The notes: generated from the sequence alone by a model not told the origin. A DNA stretch of 47,141 nucleotides from Oscillospiraceae bacterium (GCA_009777635.1 WRLK01000023.1:1-47141); one strand, 5' to 3'; positions 8,501 through 17,159 are shown, numbered from the stretch's first letter. Program-made: numbers and translations.

Positions 8501-9313
8501 TCAGCCCTTCACGGCTCCCGCAGTAAGCCCTCTCACCATAAGACGCTGGGCAAACAAATAAAATATAGCAATCGGCAATAAACAAACAACCAAGCAGGCA
8601 TACATGATGCCAAGCGGAAAACTTTGACCAATATTTTGCATAAAACGCAGAGGCACCACCGAAATGGGCTGCATCGCCGGTTTGTTTATAAAAATCATCG
8701 CCATTTGAAGCTCGTTCCACGAGAGCAAAAATGTTTGAATCAGCACAATGCTCAACCCCGGCAAGCTCAATGGAAAGAGGATTCTGGTGAAAATTCGCCA
8801 AGTATTGGCGCCGTCAATATGTGCCGCTTCCATCAATTCATTTGGCAAGCCATCGAAAAAATTCTTCAATACGATGAGATTGAACAGCGCATTGAGCGTT
8901 GCATAGGGGAATATCAGCGAAAAAGCCGTGTTGTTCAATCCAAGTCCCTTGACCACCTGAAACAACGGAAATATAAGCGCCGCAACAGGAACCATCATAC
9001 CGGTTAACAGCAGATAATATAGTACGTTTTTTGCAGGGAAATTCAGCTTAGAAAACGCAAAAGCCGCCATGGACGTTACAACGCCAACCACTAGCAAAGT
9101 GCCGCCGACCACCGTGAAGCTTGTGACGAAATTCGGCCAGAGGTCTACTGTTTCAAACACCTTAATATAGTTGTCAAATCCGCCTTTGGCATTGCCGAAG
9201 CCTCCGCTGCTAAAGGATTTTACTAGCATCAACCCTAACGGATACAGGCAAAAAAGCATGAAAACAATACAAACCAGCTCACTAAGGATTACATATGCTC
9301 GTGAATTTTTCAT
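8501..9313 (-). CDS. Carbohydrate ABC transporter permease, MalG/LplC-like
   Basis: 270 residues with six predicted membrane helices. It contains the cytoplasmic EAA loop EAAHIDGANTWRIFTRILFPL, which docks on the ATPase, and the typical C-terminal RLMVRGLTAGAVKG tail of the CUT1 family. The ATG overlaps the TGA of the preceding permease gene (ATGA), with AAGGAG upstream, so the two subunits are coupled. It forms the inner-membrane channel with the neighbouring permease. No ATPase subunit gene is present in the window; CUT1 systems of this kind commonly share an MsmX-type ATPase encoded elsewhere. Confidence 0.93.
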   Translation of the reverse strand: MKNSRAYVILSELVCIVFMLFCLYPLGLMLVKSFSSGGFGNAKGGFDNYIKVFETVDLWPNFVTSFTVVGGTLLVVGVVTSMAAFAFSKLNFPAKNVLYYLLLTGMMVPVAALIFPLFQVVKGLGLNNTAFSLIFPYATLNALFNLIVLKNFFDGLPNELMEAAHIDGANTWRIFTRILFPLSLPGLSIVLIQTFLLSWNELQMAMIFINKPAMQPISVVPLRFMQNIGQSFPLGIMYACLVVCLLPIAIFYLFAQRLMVRGLTAGAVKG

Positions 9314-10200
9314 CTTTCAGCCAGCTCCTTGTCCTTATTATTGCGGGTGTAAAGCATAACCTGTGCAAGCGTAATAATCATCGCAATAACAAGCATAATT
9401 ACAGTAAGCGCCGATGCCCCCCCTTGGTCAAACAACTCAAATGATTTTTTGTTGATATATGTGGGGAAAAATTCAGTCGCATAATTCGGGCCGCCTTTTG
9501 TGAGGATATAAGGTAAATCGAAGCATTTCAGAGAGCCAAGGGCACCCATGATAAACAGTGTAAAATGCGTGCTGCGCAAAAGCGGAATGGTAATGCGAAA
9601 AAACTGCTGATACGGACGCGCGCCGTCAACTGTGGCCGCCTCATAGATATCCGACGGTATGTTGAGCATGTTCGCATAGTACATTAACATACTGTATCCA
9701 GTCCACTGCCAGATATTTATTGCGATGATGCACCCAAGCGCATATTTCGGGTCTGCAAGCCACTGCATTGCAAGAAAATCCAATCCGATTGCCCGAAGCG
9801 CCTCATTAAGCTGCCCCCTGTTCGTCTCAAGAATTCTGGAAAAAATATTGCCGATGATGGCAGGCGTAGCTATAACGGGAATGTAGAAAACTGTGCGATA
9901 AAAATCGGACCCTTTAATACTGCGTATGAAGAAAGATGCAAAACTGATACCCAAAAACGCCTGAATGATAATCGTGAAAAATGCAAACACCACAAAATTT
10001 CTAATGATTTTTACCATAACAGGGTCTTTAAAAATATTAATATAGTTTTCGATACCCGTAAAATTCATTTCCGGGCGTATGCCGTTCCACTCAAAAAAAC
10101 TGACGTAGATATTAAATATAATCGGATAAATGATAAAAATGGCAAACAACAAAAACAATGGCGAAATAAACATGTATCCCGCAATAGTACGTCTCTGCAT
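9310..10200 (-). CDS. Carbohydrate ABC transporter permease, MalF/LplB-like
   Basis: 296 residues from ATG 10200 (MQRRTIAGYMFISPLFLLF), chosen because GGAGGGCGG precedes it; the upstream in-frame extension contains a strong hairpin and is not coding. Six membrane helices and the EAA motif (YEAATVDGARPYQQFFRITIPLL) mark a CUT1 permease subunit. It pairs with the product of 8501-9313. It is preceded by the binding-protein gene, from which it is separated by the 17-bp stem hairpin at 10224-10263, and followed by the partner permease with an ATGA overlap. Confidence 0.93.
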   Translation of the reverse strand: MQRRTIAGYMFISPLFLLFAIFIIYPIIFNIYVSFFEWNGIRPEMNFTGIENYINIFKDPVMVKIIRNFVVFAFFTIIIQAFLGISFASFFIRSIKGSDFYRTVFYIPVIATPAIIGNIFSRILETNRGQLNEALRAIGLDFLAMQWLADPKYALGCIIAINIWQWTGYSMLMYYANMLNIPSDIYEAATVDGARPYQQFFRITIPLLRSTHFTLFIMGALGSLKCFDLPYILTKGGPNYATEFFPTYINKKSFELFDQGGASALTVIMLVIAMIITLAQVMLYTRNNKDKELAER

Positions 10201-10223
10201 ATTTTCCGCCCTCCCCCAAAAAC

Positions 10224-10263
10224 TTAATATGGCGCGGGCTGGACAAAGCCCGCGCCATATTAA
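10224..10263 (-). promoter_or_regulatory. Intercistronic 17-bp stem hairpin between binding-protein and permease genes
   Basis: TTAATATGGCGCGGGCT (10224-10240) pairs perfectly with AGCCCGCGCCATATTAA (10247-10263) around a 6-nt loop. On the minus transcript it follows the binding-protein stop codon directly and is trailed by a short T run and then the permease ribosome binding site. Such hairpins often raise binding-protein mRNA levels over permease levels by partial termination or by blocking 3' decay. The structure is seen; the role is inferred from comparable operons. Confidence 0.8.
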
Positions 10264-10269
10264 AAACAA

Positions 10270-11649
10270 TTAACGCTGTGACGATTGTGACACCGCTTCC
10301 ACGGCTGCAGCAGCTTGTTCGGGAGTGACTTCATCCAACGCAAGCGCCTTGAGGTTGTCGGCAATAGATTGTTTAAGCTCAGGGTAAGGATTTTCACGGT
10401 AGCCGCCAACATTGTTAGCGCCCCAATCCATGAGGATTTCAAGATTCTCTTTACCTTCTTCACTAAGCTCGCCGGTGTAGTCCATATCCACTCTGGAAGG
10501 GAAGTACATCAAGTATTCGTTGACCAGAATGTCCTGTCCGCCAAACATCAGATAGGAAATAAATTCCCACGCTTGGTCTGGATAGTTGCTGTCCTTATTC
10601 ATACAGACAGCAATCTCAACATTGGCTTGTACAGGCGCCGGTTTGCCATCATTGTTCCAATCCATGGTAAAAACTGTTTTGGGGTTTTGACCATCGTTGA
10701 AAGCGGCGAATATTTCCGGGTCGGTGTTTGGATAGCTGTTAATAACCCACGCACCATTGGTAATCATCGGCACGATGCGTTCACGCTCGAAAAGGTCGGT
10801 GGTGTCAACATACATGTTAACGCCCAATGCCCCGTCCTGAAACACCCTTTCGGTGAATAGCGACTGCCAGATTGCAAAGGATTCTACCACCTCCGGATCT
10901 GTAAACGGTGTGTTGCCGTCGATGGCGGAATACAGCTTCGCGGAGTTGATGTCGTTCATAATGTTCATCCACATGTCAAGGTTAATCCAGTCATCTTTTG
11001 CGCCAATTGCGAGCGGATACAGTTCCCCATGGCCGCGAAGGGCTTGCGTAACCGATTTGAGCTCGGTCAAATTTTTCGGAAGCTCAAAATTATATTTTGT
11101 AAAGTACGAAAGGTCAGCCCAAATCATCCCCGCGTACCCCACGCCGAGAGGCAATGCGTAATAAGAACTGCCGTCCCTGATAAGCTCGGTAGTAAAGGGA
11201 ACAAAAATTTTCTCCCAATCCGCGCCCCATGTTTGGGCGGCAAGCGGTGCAAGGTCAACCTCAAAATCCCGGAATTCTTTTAACGGCGCTCCTGTCTGAA
11301 GCGCAAATACGTCCGGCCCCTGTCCGCTGGAGAGGTCAATTTTAAGTTTTTGTATATGGTCGGTGTAGGGTACCTGGATGTATTCAACTTCAATTCCCGG
11401 ATATTTGTTTGCGAAGTCCTGTGCAACAAGCTCCATCTGATCCGCTCTGGGATTCCAGCTCTGGTATACTATATTAATCGTTTCTCCTGACACGGCAGAT
11501 TCTGATGTCGCCGCATTGTTCTGAGTCGAACCGCCTGCGCTGTCATTAGCAGCTGGAGCCTGCTGGGTCGAGCCTCCGCCACAAGCCACTGAAAAAACAA
11601 GGACAATGCAAAGAATTGCAGCAAAGATTGCTTTCCTGCTTATGCGCAT
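10270..11649 (-). CDS. Extracellular solute-binding lipoprotein of carbohydrate ABC transporter
   Basis: 459 residues. The N-terminus is a lipoprotein signal: positive MRISRK, a hydrophobic stretch, then VFSVAC with Cys at about 23 as the lipidation site, followed by a low-complexity Gly/Ser/Thr/Asn linker. The body matches family 1 sugar-binding proteins (TINIVYQSWNPR, FANKYPGIEVEYIQVPY, GQGPDVFAL, YALPLGVGYAGMIW, ITNGAWVINSYP). It is anchored on the outer face of the membrane and delivers sugar or oligosaccharide to the two permeases. AGGAGGC precedes ATG 11649. It is the first transport gene and is followed by a stable hairpin. The upstream gap to the response regulator is about 130 nt and may hold its own promoter; a TATAAT-like box at roughly 11730-11735 is visible without a good -35, as expected if an activator is needed. 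Confidence 0.94.
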   Translation of the reverse strand: MRISRKAIFAAILCIVLVFSVACGGGSTQQAPAANDSAGGSTQNNAATSESAVSGETINIVYQSWNPRADQMELVAQDFANKYPGIEVEYIQVPYTDHIQKLKIDLSSGQGPDVFALQTGAPLKEFRDFEVDLAPLAAQTWGADWEKIFVPFTTELIRDGSSYYALPLGVGYAGMIWADLSYFTKYNFELPKNLTELKSVTQALRGHGELYPLAIGAKDDWINLDMWMNIMNDINSAKLYSAIDGNTPFTDPEVVESFAIWQSLFTERVFQDGALGVNMYVDTTDLFERERIVPMITNGAWVINSYPNTDPEIFAAFNDGQNPKTVFTMDWNNDGKPAPVQANVEIAVCMNKDSNYPDQAWEFISYLMFGGQDILVNEYLMYFPSRVDMDYTGELSEEGKENLEILMDWGANNVGGYRENPYPELKQSIADNLKALALDEVTPEQAAAAVEAVSQSSQR

Positions 11650-11781
11650 AGTTGTAGCCTCCTTTTAGGTATTCGTTTTTCACTTGGACCGGCCTGTTTG
11701 CCGTTTCAACTATCGTAGCATAGCAATGTGTATAATTATAGCCGCAAATTCTATGTGTTTGTGTTTATTTTTTAGAACAAA

Positions 11782-12534
11782 TCATTTCATGCTTAAGGTT
11801 CGGTATTCCGAAGGCTTCATCCCTTCCACGCGCTTGAAAACCTTGGTGAACACCCTGTAATCCGCAAACCCTGTCACATCGGCAATTTCAGTTATACTCA
11901 TGCGGGTTGTCGAGAGCAGCTCCTTTGCGCGGTTGATGCGCAATAAAGTCAGGTACGCATGATAATTCATGCCCGTGTTGTTTTTAAAGAACTGACTAAT
12001 ATAAGAAGAATTCATATTAAAGATTTCTGCCAGCCTGTTCAAGCTTATTTCCTGGTCTGAATGCTCGTTTAAATAAGTTACAATTTTATACAGTGGAGAA
12101 TCCGGCTCCTCAACCTTTTCGCTTATAACGGGCGCAGCCTCTTTCGCACAGCTTTTCACCATGTTTAGGCGAACCTGTGTCAAAACCTTGCCTAGCTCAT
12201 CGAACCTGACTGGCTTGAGCAGGTAATCCGTCACTTTGAGTTTTAGGGCTTCCCTTGCATAGCTGAACTCATTATAACCACTTATGATGATAAATACTGT
12301 GTCGCTCAACTGATTGTTAAGCGTCCGAATTACTTCCAGCCCCGACAGCAGCGGCATGTTAATATCGATAATAATGATATCCGGTTTCAGTTTTTTTGCC
12401 ATATTTACAGCAATGATTCCATCATTTGCAACGCCGACCACCTTGAAGCCATGACTTTCCCAATCAAATAATTTCAGTAATCCTTCCATTATTGTCGGCT
12501 CGTCGTCTGCGAGCAATACCTCAAGCTTTTTCAT
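11782..12534 (-). CDS. Response regulator with AraC-type DNA-binding domain, YesN-like
   Basis: 250 residues from ATG 12534, which has GGAGG upstream; the GTG six bases earlier lies inside that site. The receiver domain shows the acidic pair (LADDEPT), phospho-acceptor Asp in IIIIDINMPLLSGLEV, the switch Ser in FIIISGYNEF and Lys in YLLKPV. The C-terminal approximately 100 residues are two AraC helix-turn-helices (LNRLAEIFNMNSSYISQFFK, then ITEIADVTGFADYRVFTKVFK). It should be phosphorylated by the kinase at 6614-8491 and activate the transporter and catabolic genes. Confidence 0.93.
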   Translation of the reverse strand: MKKLEVLLADDEPTIMEGLLKLFDWESHGFKVVGVANDGIIAVNMAKKLKPDIIIIDINMPLLSGLEVIRTLNNQLSDTVFIIISGYNEFSYAREALKLKVTDYLLKPVRFDELGKVLTQVRLNMVKSCAKEAAPVISEKVEEPDSPLYKIVTYLNEHSDQEISLNRLAEIFNMNSSYISQFFKNNTGMNYHAYLTLLRINRAKELLSTTRMSITEIADVTGFADYRVFTKVFKRVEGMKPSEYRTLSMK

Positions 12535-12743
12535 ATGCACCTCCGAGAAAGCCCCAAGTAAAAATTGTAGCAGTTTTTAGGACGTATTAACCATTAATAA
12601 TACAGTAGCACAGTTAAAGCTGAGGTGCAAGCATTGCCAAAAATTTGCAGCGAAGCAGTATTCGTTTAACATACGTTAAAGCAATATATAAACGGTGCAA
12701 CCGAATTTTTCTGCTTTATCGTAAGCGGCAAACAGATTGTACG

Positions 12744-12772
12744 TTGACAGATTCCTCTTGATTTCCTATAAA
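12744..12772 (+). promoter_or_regulatory. Promoter of the Rrf2 regulator gene
   Basis: TTGACA (12744-12749), a 17-nt spacer and TATAAA (12767-12772) form a near-consensus sigma-A promoter. Directly downstream is a repeated TATAGTAT/TATAGTAA element before the GGAGGTG ribosome binding site. This is a plausible autoregulatory operator, since Rrf2 proteins commonly repress their own genes; the operator is inference. Confidence 0.75.
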
Positions 12773-12813
12773 TCATATAGTATTATAGTAAATAAAAAAT
12801 GGAGGTGCGGATT

Positions 12814-13251
12814 GTGCGGATTTCAACCAAAGGCCGCTACGCATTAAGAATGATGATTGACATTGCGGAACACGGTAAGGATGGACGAGTTACCATAAAA
12901 GACATATCCGAGCGTCAGGGAATATCGGTTAAATATTTAGAGCAAATCGTGCCGAACCTAAAGCGTTCAGGGCTGCTGCGAAGCGAACGCGGATCGAGCG
13001 GCGGATATACGCTGGCGAAAGAACCCTGTCAATATACAGCCGGTGAAATATTGCGCGTGATTGAAGGCAGGCTGGCCCCGGTTGCTTGTTTGGAAGACGA
13101 AATAAACCAATGCAGCCGCAAAAATATTTGCAAAACACTTGGTTTCTGGGAAGGTCTTTATAAAGTCATTGATGATTACATTGATTCCGTTACGCTACAA
13201 GATTTTATGGATTCAAAGGAAGCCGGGGATGCGGGAGATTGCTCCATTTAA
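12814..13251 (+). CDS. Rrf2 family transcriptional regulator
   Basis: 145 residues from GTG 12814 (MRISTKGRYALRMMIDIAEH), chosen because GGAGGTG lies just upstream; the ATG at 12799 overlaps that site. The winged helix shows VTIKDISERQGISVKYLEQIVPNL and RGSSGGYTLA, as in IscR and CymR. Three Cys residues (VACLEDEINQC...NIC) lie where IscR-type members bind a 2Fe-2S cluster, so it may sense iron-sulfur or redox status. Its own promoter lies at 12744-12772. It is followed within 16 nt by the PocR/AraC gene, so the two may be cotranscribed. Confidence 0.9.
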   Translation: MRISTKGRYALRMMIDIAEHGKDGRVTIKDISERQGISVKYLEQIVPNLKRSGLLRSERGSSGGYTLAKEPCQYTAGEILRVIEGRLAPVACLEDEINQCSRKNICKTLGFWEGLYKVIDDYIDSVTLQDFMDSKEAGDAGDCSI

Positions 13252-13267
13252 ACAAGAGGGATTCATT

Positions 13268-14452
13268 TTGGATAACTATACTCATTTCGAGCATTTATCG
13301 GTAACGGGCGGCGTTGGCGTAATCGTATTGGACACGGGCGGCCGTACATTGTTTGAGTCGTCGGTTCATGCCGCCGCGTCGTATTTTTTAGAGACGCTGT
13401 ATGAAAAGTTAGATTGCGGGGAAAGCTCCCGTGTCGCTTTTCTGTACGGTTGCTATCAGGCGCGCCGTTTTGGAGGGCGGTATGTTTTCTTCGCACCCTC
13501 CGGTTTGGTTTACTGCGCCGCCCCGCTGTTAGATCATAAAGGGACGATGGTATCCGGCGTTCTTGCCGGTCCCTTCCTGATGAACAGCCATGAGGAATAC
13601 ATACAGGATTTGAGTGCTTCCCTATCAAAAGACGAAGCCGGGGAACTATATTCGGGTATCCGGTCGATTCCGTATATAGAGCCGAGGCGGGCGCACTCGA
13701 TAAGCGAACACCTTTATTATGTAGCGGCGGCTTATTCCTCGCAAACTGTTTTAGCGCCGCCCGCGCCGGTGCAGACCGATCTGTTTTCCACCGCTTATCC
13801 CATAGAAAAGGAAGGCGAACTTCTGACCGCGATCAGCAAAGGCGATATTCATACAGTCAACGTGGTTTTAGGCGATATTCTGGGACAGATATTGTTTCAT
13901 TGCGGCGGCAACCTTGAAGTGCTGCGCTCCCGTGTGGTGGAGCTGACGGTGCTGTTGTCCAGAGCGGCGCTAAAAGGCGGAGCGGATATAAATGCCATTT
14001 TGGGACTCAATTACGATTATCTGCGTGAAATAGACAGCTTTTCTTCGATTGAGGACATTGTGCTGTGGCTGCATACGGTCACGCGGCGGTTCACGCAGCA
14101 AGTGTTTGATTTTTCCGGTACGAAGCATATGGATATTATTTATAAAGCAGTCGATTATATCAAGCGCAACTATGCGTCTAAGCTGACGCTTGGGGAAATC
14201 GCAGACCATTTATTTATCAGCCGGCAGTATTTTTGCCGCATCTTCAAAGAGGAAACCGGTCAAACGCCGGGAGGCTATATCACATTCGTCCGCATTGAGG
14301 AAAGCAAAAAACTGCTGCGCAACTCGGCCGTGAACATTATTGACATTCCCGAATATGTCGGTCTTGAAAGCCAGAGTTATTTTACAAAGATGTTTAAGCG
14401 GGAAACCGGAACCACGCCGGGGCAGTACCGCCGTGAAAATATCGTGCGGTAA
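13268..14452 (+). CDS. PocR-domain AraC family transcriptional regulator
   Basis: About 394 residues from TTG 13268 (LDNYTHFEHL), which has AAGAGGGA upstream; ATG 13229 is in frame but overlaps the preceding gene and lacks a clear site. The N-terminal approximately 170 residues resemble the PocR sensory domain (GVGVIVLDTGG, SRVAFLYGCYQARRFGGRYVFFAPSGLVYCAAPL). The C-terminus carries two AraC helix-turn-helices (LGEIADHLFISRQYFCRIFK and IIDIPEYVGLESQSYFTKMFK). PocR domains are linked to sensing small alcohols or diols, which fits regulation of the methanol methyltransferase gene downstream. That link is inference from family and position. Confidence 0.85.
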   Translation: MDNYTHFEHLSVTGGVGVIVLDTGGRTLFESSVHAAASYFLETLYEKLDCGESSRVAFLYGCYQARRFGGRYVFFAPSGLVYCAAPLLDHKGTMVSGVLAGPFLMNSHEEYIQDLSASLSKDEAGELYSGIRSIPYIEPRRAHSISEHLYYVAAAYSSQTVLAPPAPVQTDLFSTAYPIEKEGELLTAISKGDIHTVNVVLGDILGQILFHCGGNLEVLRSRVVELTVLLSRAALKGGADINAILGLNYDYLREIDSFSSIEDIVLWLHTVTRRFTQQVFDFSGTKHMDIIYKAVDYIKRNYASKLTLGEIADHLFISRQYFCRIFKEETGQTPGGYITFVRIEESKKLLRNSAVNIIDIPEYVGLESQSYFTKMFKRETGTTPGQYRRENIVR

Positions 14453-14506
14453 TAGCTTGTAGGGCGCGGCATCCTCACCGTGCCACAAACATACCTCTTT
14501 TGTGAG

Positions 14507-14534
14507 AGCGCGGCTTCGGCTGCGCTTTTATTTG
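14507..14534 (+). terminator. Intrinsic terminator after the PocR/AraC gene
   Basis: AGCGCGGC (14507-14514), a TTCG tetraloop and GCTGCGCT (14519-14526) form an 8-bp stem with one G-T pair, followed by TTTATTTG. It ends the regulator transcript, so mtaB, about 260 nt further on, probably has its own promoter. Confidence 0.75.
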
Positions 14535-14701
14535 TTTTCGCAAAGTTTTTCTATCAATCTTATCATACAAATATGAATTGTAGAATATAGAGCAGTAAAT
14601 ATTAAAATCGTGGAAGAATTAAGAATAACGGCGGCTTATAATGAAAGGGCTATCAATCAAAATGGGGGGGGAAGTTCATGCATTTTTGTGTGGAGGAAGT
14701 C

Positions 14702-14803
14702 ATGCTGATTGTATCGGCGTTACCCGTAATAGGATGTTTCTGTGCTTATTGCAAGTCAAGAAGAAAACAAAATCAAATAAAGAGGAGAAAGAGAAATGGC
14801 TAA
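14702..14803 (+). CDS. Possible small ORF overlapping the mtaB start (33 residues)
   Basis: ATG 14702 has a strong GGAGGAAGTC ribosome binding site and starts a 33-codon frame: MLIVSALPVIG, then CFCAYC, then a Lys/Arg/Gln/Asn-rich tail. The TAA (14801-14803) lies just inside mtaB, overlapping its first codons. The hydrophobic start, CxCxxC cluster and basic tail resemble a tiny membrane or metal-binding peptide, but could also be chance. The overlap would couple its translation to mtaB. The rest of 14535-14795 shows no other convincing gene; a GGGGGGG run lies near 14665. Confidence 0.35.
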   Translation: MLIVSALPVIGCFCAYCKSRRKQNQIKRRKRNG

Positions 14804-16175
14804 ACAAACCTACACCAAAACCGCGTATGAAAATCTTTCCGATTTTATATTCGGCAAATCCCTGTACCCGGTGCAGCTTAAAAACGGCATGTCAATCGGC
14901 GGCGGCACGGTTTATCCGGAGGTGAACTTTACGCTTCCCACAATGACCATTCAAAAAGACACCATGCCGGAAGTAATCCGCAACTACAAAGAAATCATCA
15001 CGGGCATATGCGAAAGGGCGAAGGAGCTATATGTACCGGGGTTCGTCGCTGAAATTGAAACCCTGCCGCCGCTTACTGAAAATCCCGAATGGGGGATTGA
15101 GGTTTGCAAAACCGTGGTGGACATCGTCAAAGAGTACGAGATCAAGCACGGCGTAAAAGGCGCGGTCAGGATCACGCCCAATGACATACGCGAGGGCAAT
15201 GACCTTGTACATATGTGGCGCGGCAGGCATTGGGACGCAATGCTGAAAACCTTTGAGGGCTGCGCAAATGCCGGAGCGGACTTCCTTGCGATTGAATCGG
15301 TGGGCGGCAAGGAAACCCACGATGAAGCGGTGATGTACTGCGACATCTCTAAATCTATTTTTGCACTATCCGTTCTCGGCTGCACAGACATGAACAAGCT
15401 CTGGCCGGAAATCGTCGGCATCGCTGATAGAACAGGGACGGTCGCCGCCGGGGATACTGCTTGCGGCTTTGCCAATACCGCGATGGTGCTGGCTGATAAA
15501 AACTACATCCCGCGCGTGTTTGCCGCAGCCGTCAGGGTAATCTCCGCTGTCAGAAGCCTTGTCGCCATCGAGTGCGGGGCAAAGGGACCTCATAAGGATT
15601 GCGGATACGAAGGCGTTTATGTAAAAGCGATCAGCGGAACGCCAATCTCTACAGAGGGCAGAACAGCCGCTTGCGCGCATCTTTCCCCGGTCGGGAATAT
15701 CGCCGCCTGTGTAGCCGATATTTGGAGCAATGAATCCATTCAGAATATCAAGCTGCTCGGCGGCATGGCCCCTACTGTATCCTTTGAACAGCTTGTGTAC
15801 GATTGCCGTTTGATGAACGAGGCAACGGCGAGAGGGCCGGAAGCCGCTTTGCTGCTTCGTGATTTACACGCGGATAGTGACAGCAAGCTCGACCCCCAGG
15901 CGTATGTCTTGCGCCCCGATGTTGTGCTGGAAATATCCAAAGAACTTGTCAAGGTGGACGGTTATTATCTAAGGGCAAAGAAAGCCGCCGCTCTTGCGTT
16001 CGCTCATATGCAAAGAGCATCCGAGCAGGGTTCTCTCAAGCTGGATGACAAAGAGCTGATGTGGCTTGAAAATCTTGCCGGTACGGTTGATGAAATGCCG
16101 GACGATGTTGGTGAGTTCACCGAGAACATTATCGGTGAGTGCGAGAAATTAGACCCGAAAAAATACGATATGTAG
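14796..16175 (+). CDS. mtaB: Methanol:corrinoid methyltransferase MtaB
   Basis: 459 residues, the usual MtaB length. MtaB is a zinc enzyme that activates methanol and moves its methyl group to the cobalt of the corrinoid protein MtaC. Candidate zinc ligands fit the known Glu-Cys-Cys set: Glu167 in AIESVGGKE, Cys223 in GDTACGF and Cys269 in PHKDCGYEG. The start segment (YENLSDFIFGKSLYPVQLKNGMSIGGGTVYPEVNFTLP) and MWRGRHWDAMLK are also characteristic. AGAGGAGAAAGAG precedes ATG 14796. Neither MtaC nor MtaA is in the window, so partners must be encoded elsewhere. Neighbours are a PocR-type regulator upstream and a COG0523 metal-chaperone GTPase downstream, separated by a leaky-looking terminator. 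Confidence 0.92.
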   Translation: MAKQTYTKTAYENLSDFIFGKSLYPVQLKNGMSIGGGTVYPEVNFTLPTMTIQKDTMPEVIRNYKEIITGICERAKELYVPGFVAEIETLPPLTENPEWGIEVCKTVVDIVKEYEIKHGVKGAVRITPNDIREGNDLVHMWRGRHWDAMLKTFEGCANAGADFLAIESVGGKETHDEAVMYCDISKSIFALSVLGCTDMNKLWPEIVGIADRTGTVAAGDTACGFANTAMVLADKNYIPRVFAAAVRVISAVRSLVAIECGAKGPHKDCGYEGVYVKAISGTPISTEGRTAACAHLSPVGNIAACVADIWSNESIQNIKLLGGMAPTVSFEQLVYDCRLMNEATARGPEAALLLRDLHADSDSKLDPQAYVLRPDVVLEISKELVKVDGYYLRAKKAAALAFAHMQRASEQGSLKLDDKELMWLENLAGTVDEMPDDVGEFTENIIGECEKLDPKKYDM

Positions 16176-16186
16176 ACAATATATAG

Positions 16187-16218
16187 GCGGCTGTGCTTTG
16201 ATAGGCGCGGCCGCTTTT
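16187..16218 (+). terminator. Terminator-like hairpin between mtaB and the COG0523 GTPase gene
   Basis: GCGGCTGTGC (16187-16196) pairs with GCGCGGCCGC (16205-16214) over 10 positions including two G-T pairs, with an 8-nt loop, then TTTT. The T run leads straight into the AGGAG ribosome binding site of the GTPase gene. Partial termination here would set GTPase below MtaB levels. Confidence 0.65.
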
Positions 16219-16232
16219 CAGGAGTGAATCAC

Positions 16233-17153
16233 ATGATAAATATAGATATTATATCGGGGTTTTTGGGGGCGGGGAAAACCACCTTTGCGAATATGCTTTT
16301 GCGCTGTTACATCAGTTCCGGCTTGCGTCCCGTTTATATTGTAAACGAGTTTGGGCAGACAGGACTGGATGCCCAAATCATTAGAGCGGACGGATTCGAC
16401 GCGGTAGAAATCGAGGGCGGTTGTATTTGCTGCACCTTAAAAGACGATATCGCCGCCGCCATTACAGAGGTGATTGACGCTTTCTCGCCTACGAATATTG
16501 TTTTTGAGCCATCCGGCATTTTTATTTTTGACAACTTCTCGGAAATCCTCAAGCAGCCGGGTATTCGTGAAAAATGCAGGCTTGGAAATGTGATAACTGT
16601 TGTTGACAGTGTAAACTTCTCTCTATCAAAAGCCACATACGGCAGCTTTATCTACAATCAAATCAAAAATGCAGGGATTATCCTATTAAGCAAGCTGGAA
16701 AAAACAAAGTATAATACCGAGGAATTGATTTGCGATATAAAAAATATCAACCCGGACGTTTTTATCATATCAAAAATATGGAGCGAATGGGACAATGATG
16801 ATTTCGCGGTTCTGCAGGGCCCAAAAACAGTCCCGCGAATGGAGCATCATGCCCACCATCACGACAACCTTCGTTCATTTACAATCAAACCCGAAAAACC
16901 GTTTACGCAGGATGCAATCGACCGCTTCCTCGCCTGTTGCAGGTCCGGCGTTTTCGGCGGCCTTTATAGGGTGAAAGGCATCGTGATGACCGAAGCACAC
17001 CCGGTTTTGCTCAATATTGCCATGCGGGATGTTTCGCTGGAAAAGCACAAAGGTATTTCGGAACCAACCTTGACTTTTATAGGGCAGATGGTAAACGAAA
17101 AGGCAATCGTGAACTATTTTGAGCTATGGCCAGAGCGTATCTGCCCTTTGTAG
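16233..17153 (+). CDS. COG0523 (G3E) GTPase, CobW-like metal chaperone
   Basis: 306 residues from ATG 16233; the GTG at 16224 overlaps the AGGAG site. Walker A is GFLGAGKTT (residues 9-17). The metal-binding CxCC motif is GGCICCTLK (Cys64, Cys66, Cys67), followed by the EPSG element. The base-recognition motif is atypical (LLSKLEKT instead of NKxD), as in some subgroups. A His-rich HHAHHHD segment precedes the C-terminal domain (SFTIKPEKPFTQDAIDRFL). COG0523 proteins use GTP to insert zinc, cobalt or other metals into client enzymes. MtaB is a zinc enzyme acting with a cobalt cofactor, and this gene directly follows it, so MtaB or its corrinoid partner is the likely client; that is inference. 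Confidence 0.88.
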   Translation: MINIDIISGFLGAGKTTFANMLLRCYISSGLRPVYIVNEFGQTGLDAQIIRADGFDAVEIEGGCICCTLKDDIAAAITEVIDAFSPTNIVFEPSGIFIFDNFSEILKQPGIREKCRLGNVITVVDSVNFSLSKATYGSFIYNQIKNAGIILLSKLEKTKYNTEELICDIKNINPDVFIISKIWSEWDNDDFAVLQGPKTVPRMEHHAHHHDNLRSFTIKPEKPFTQDAIDRFLACCRSGVFGGLYRVKGIVMTEAHPVLLNIAMRDVSLEKHKGISEPTLTFIGQMVNEKAIVNYFELWPERICPL

Positions 17154-17159
17154 AAATCC

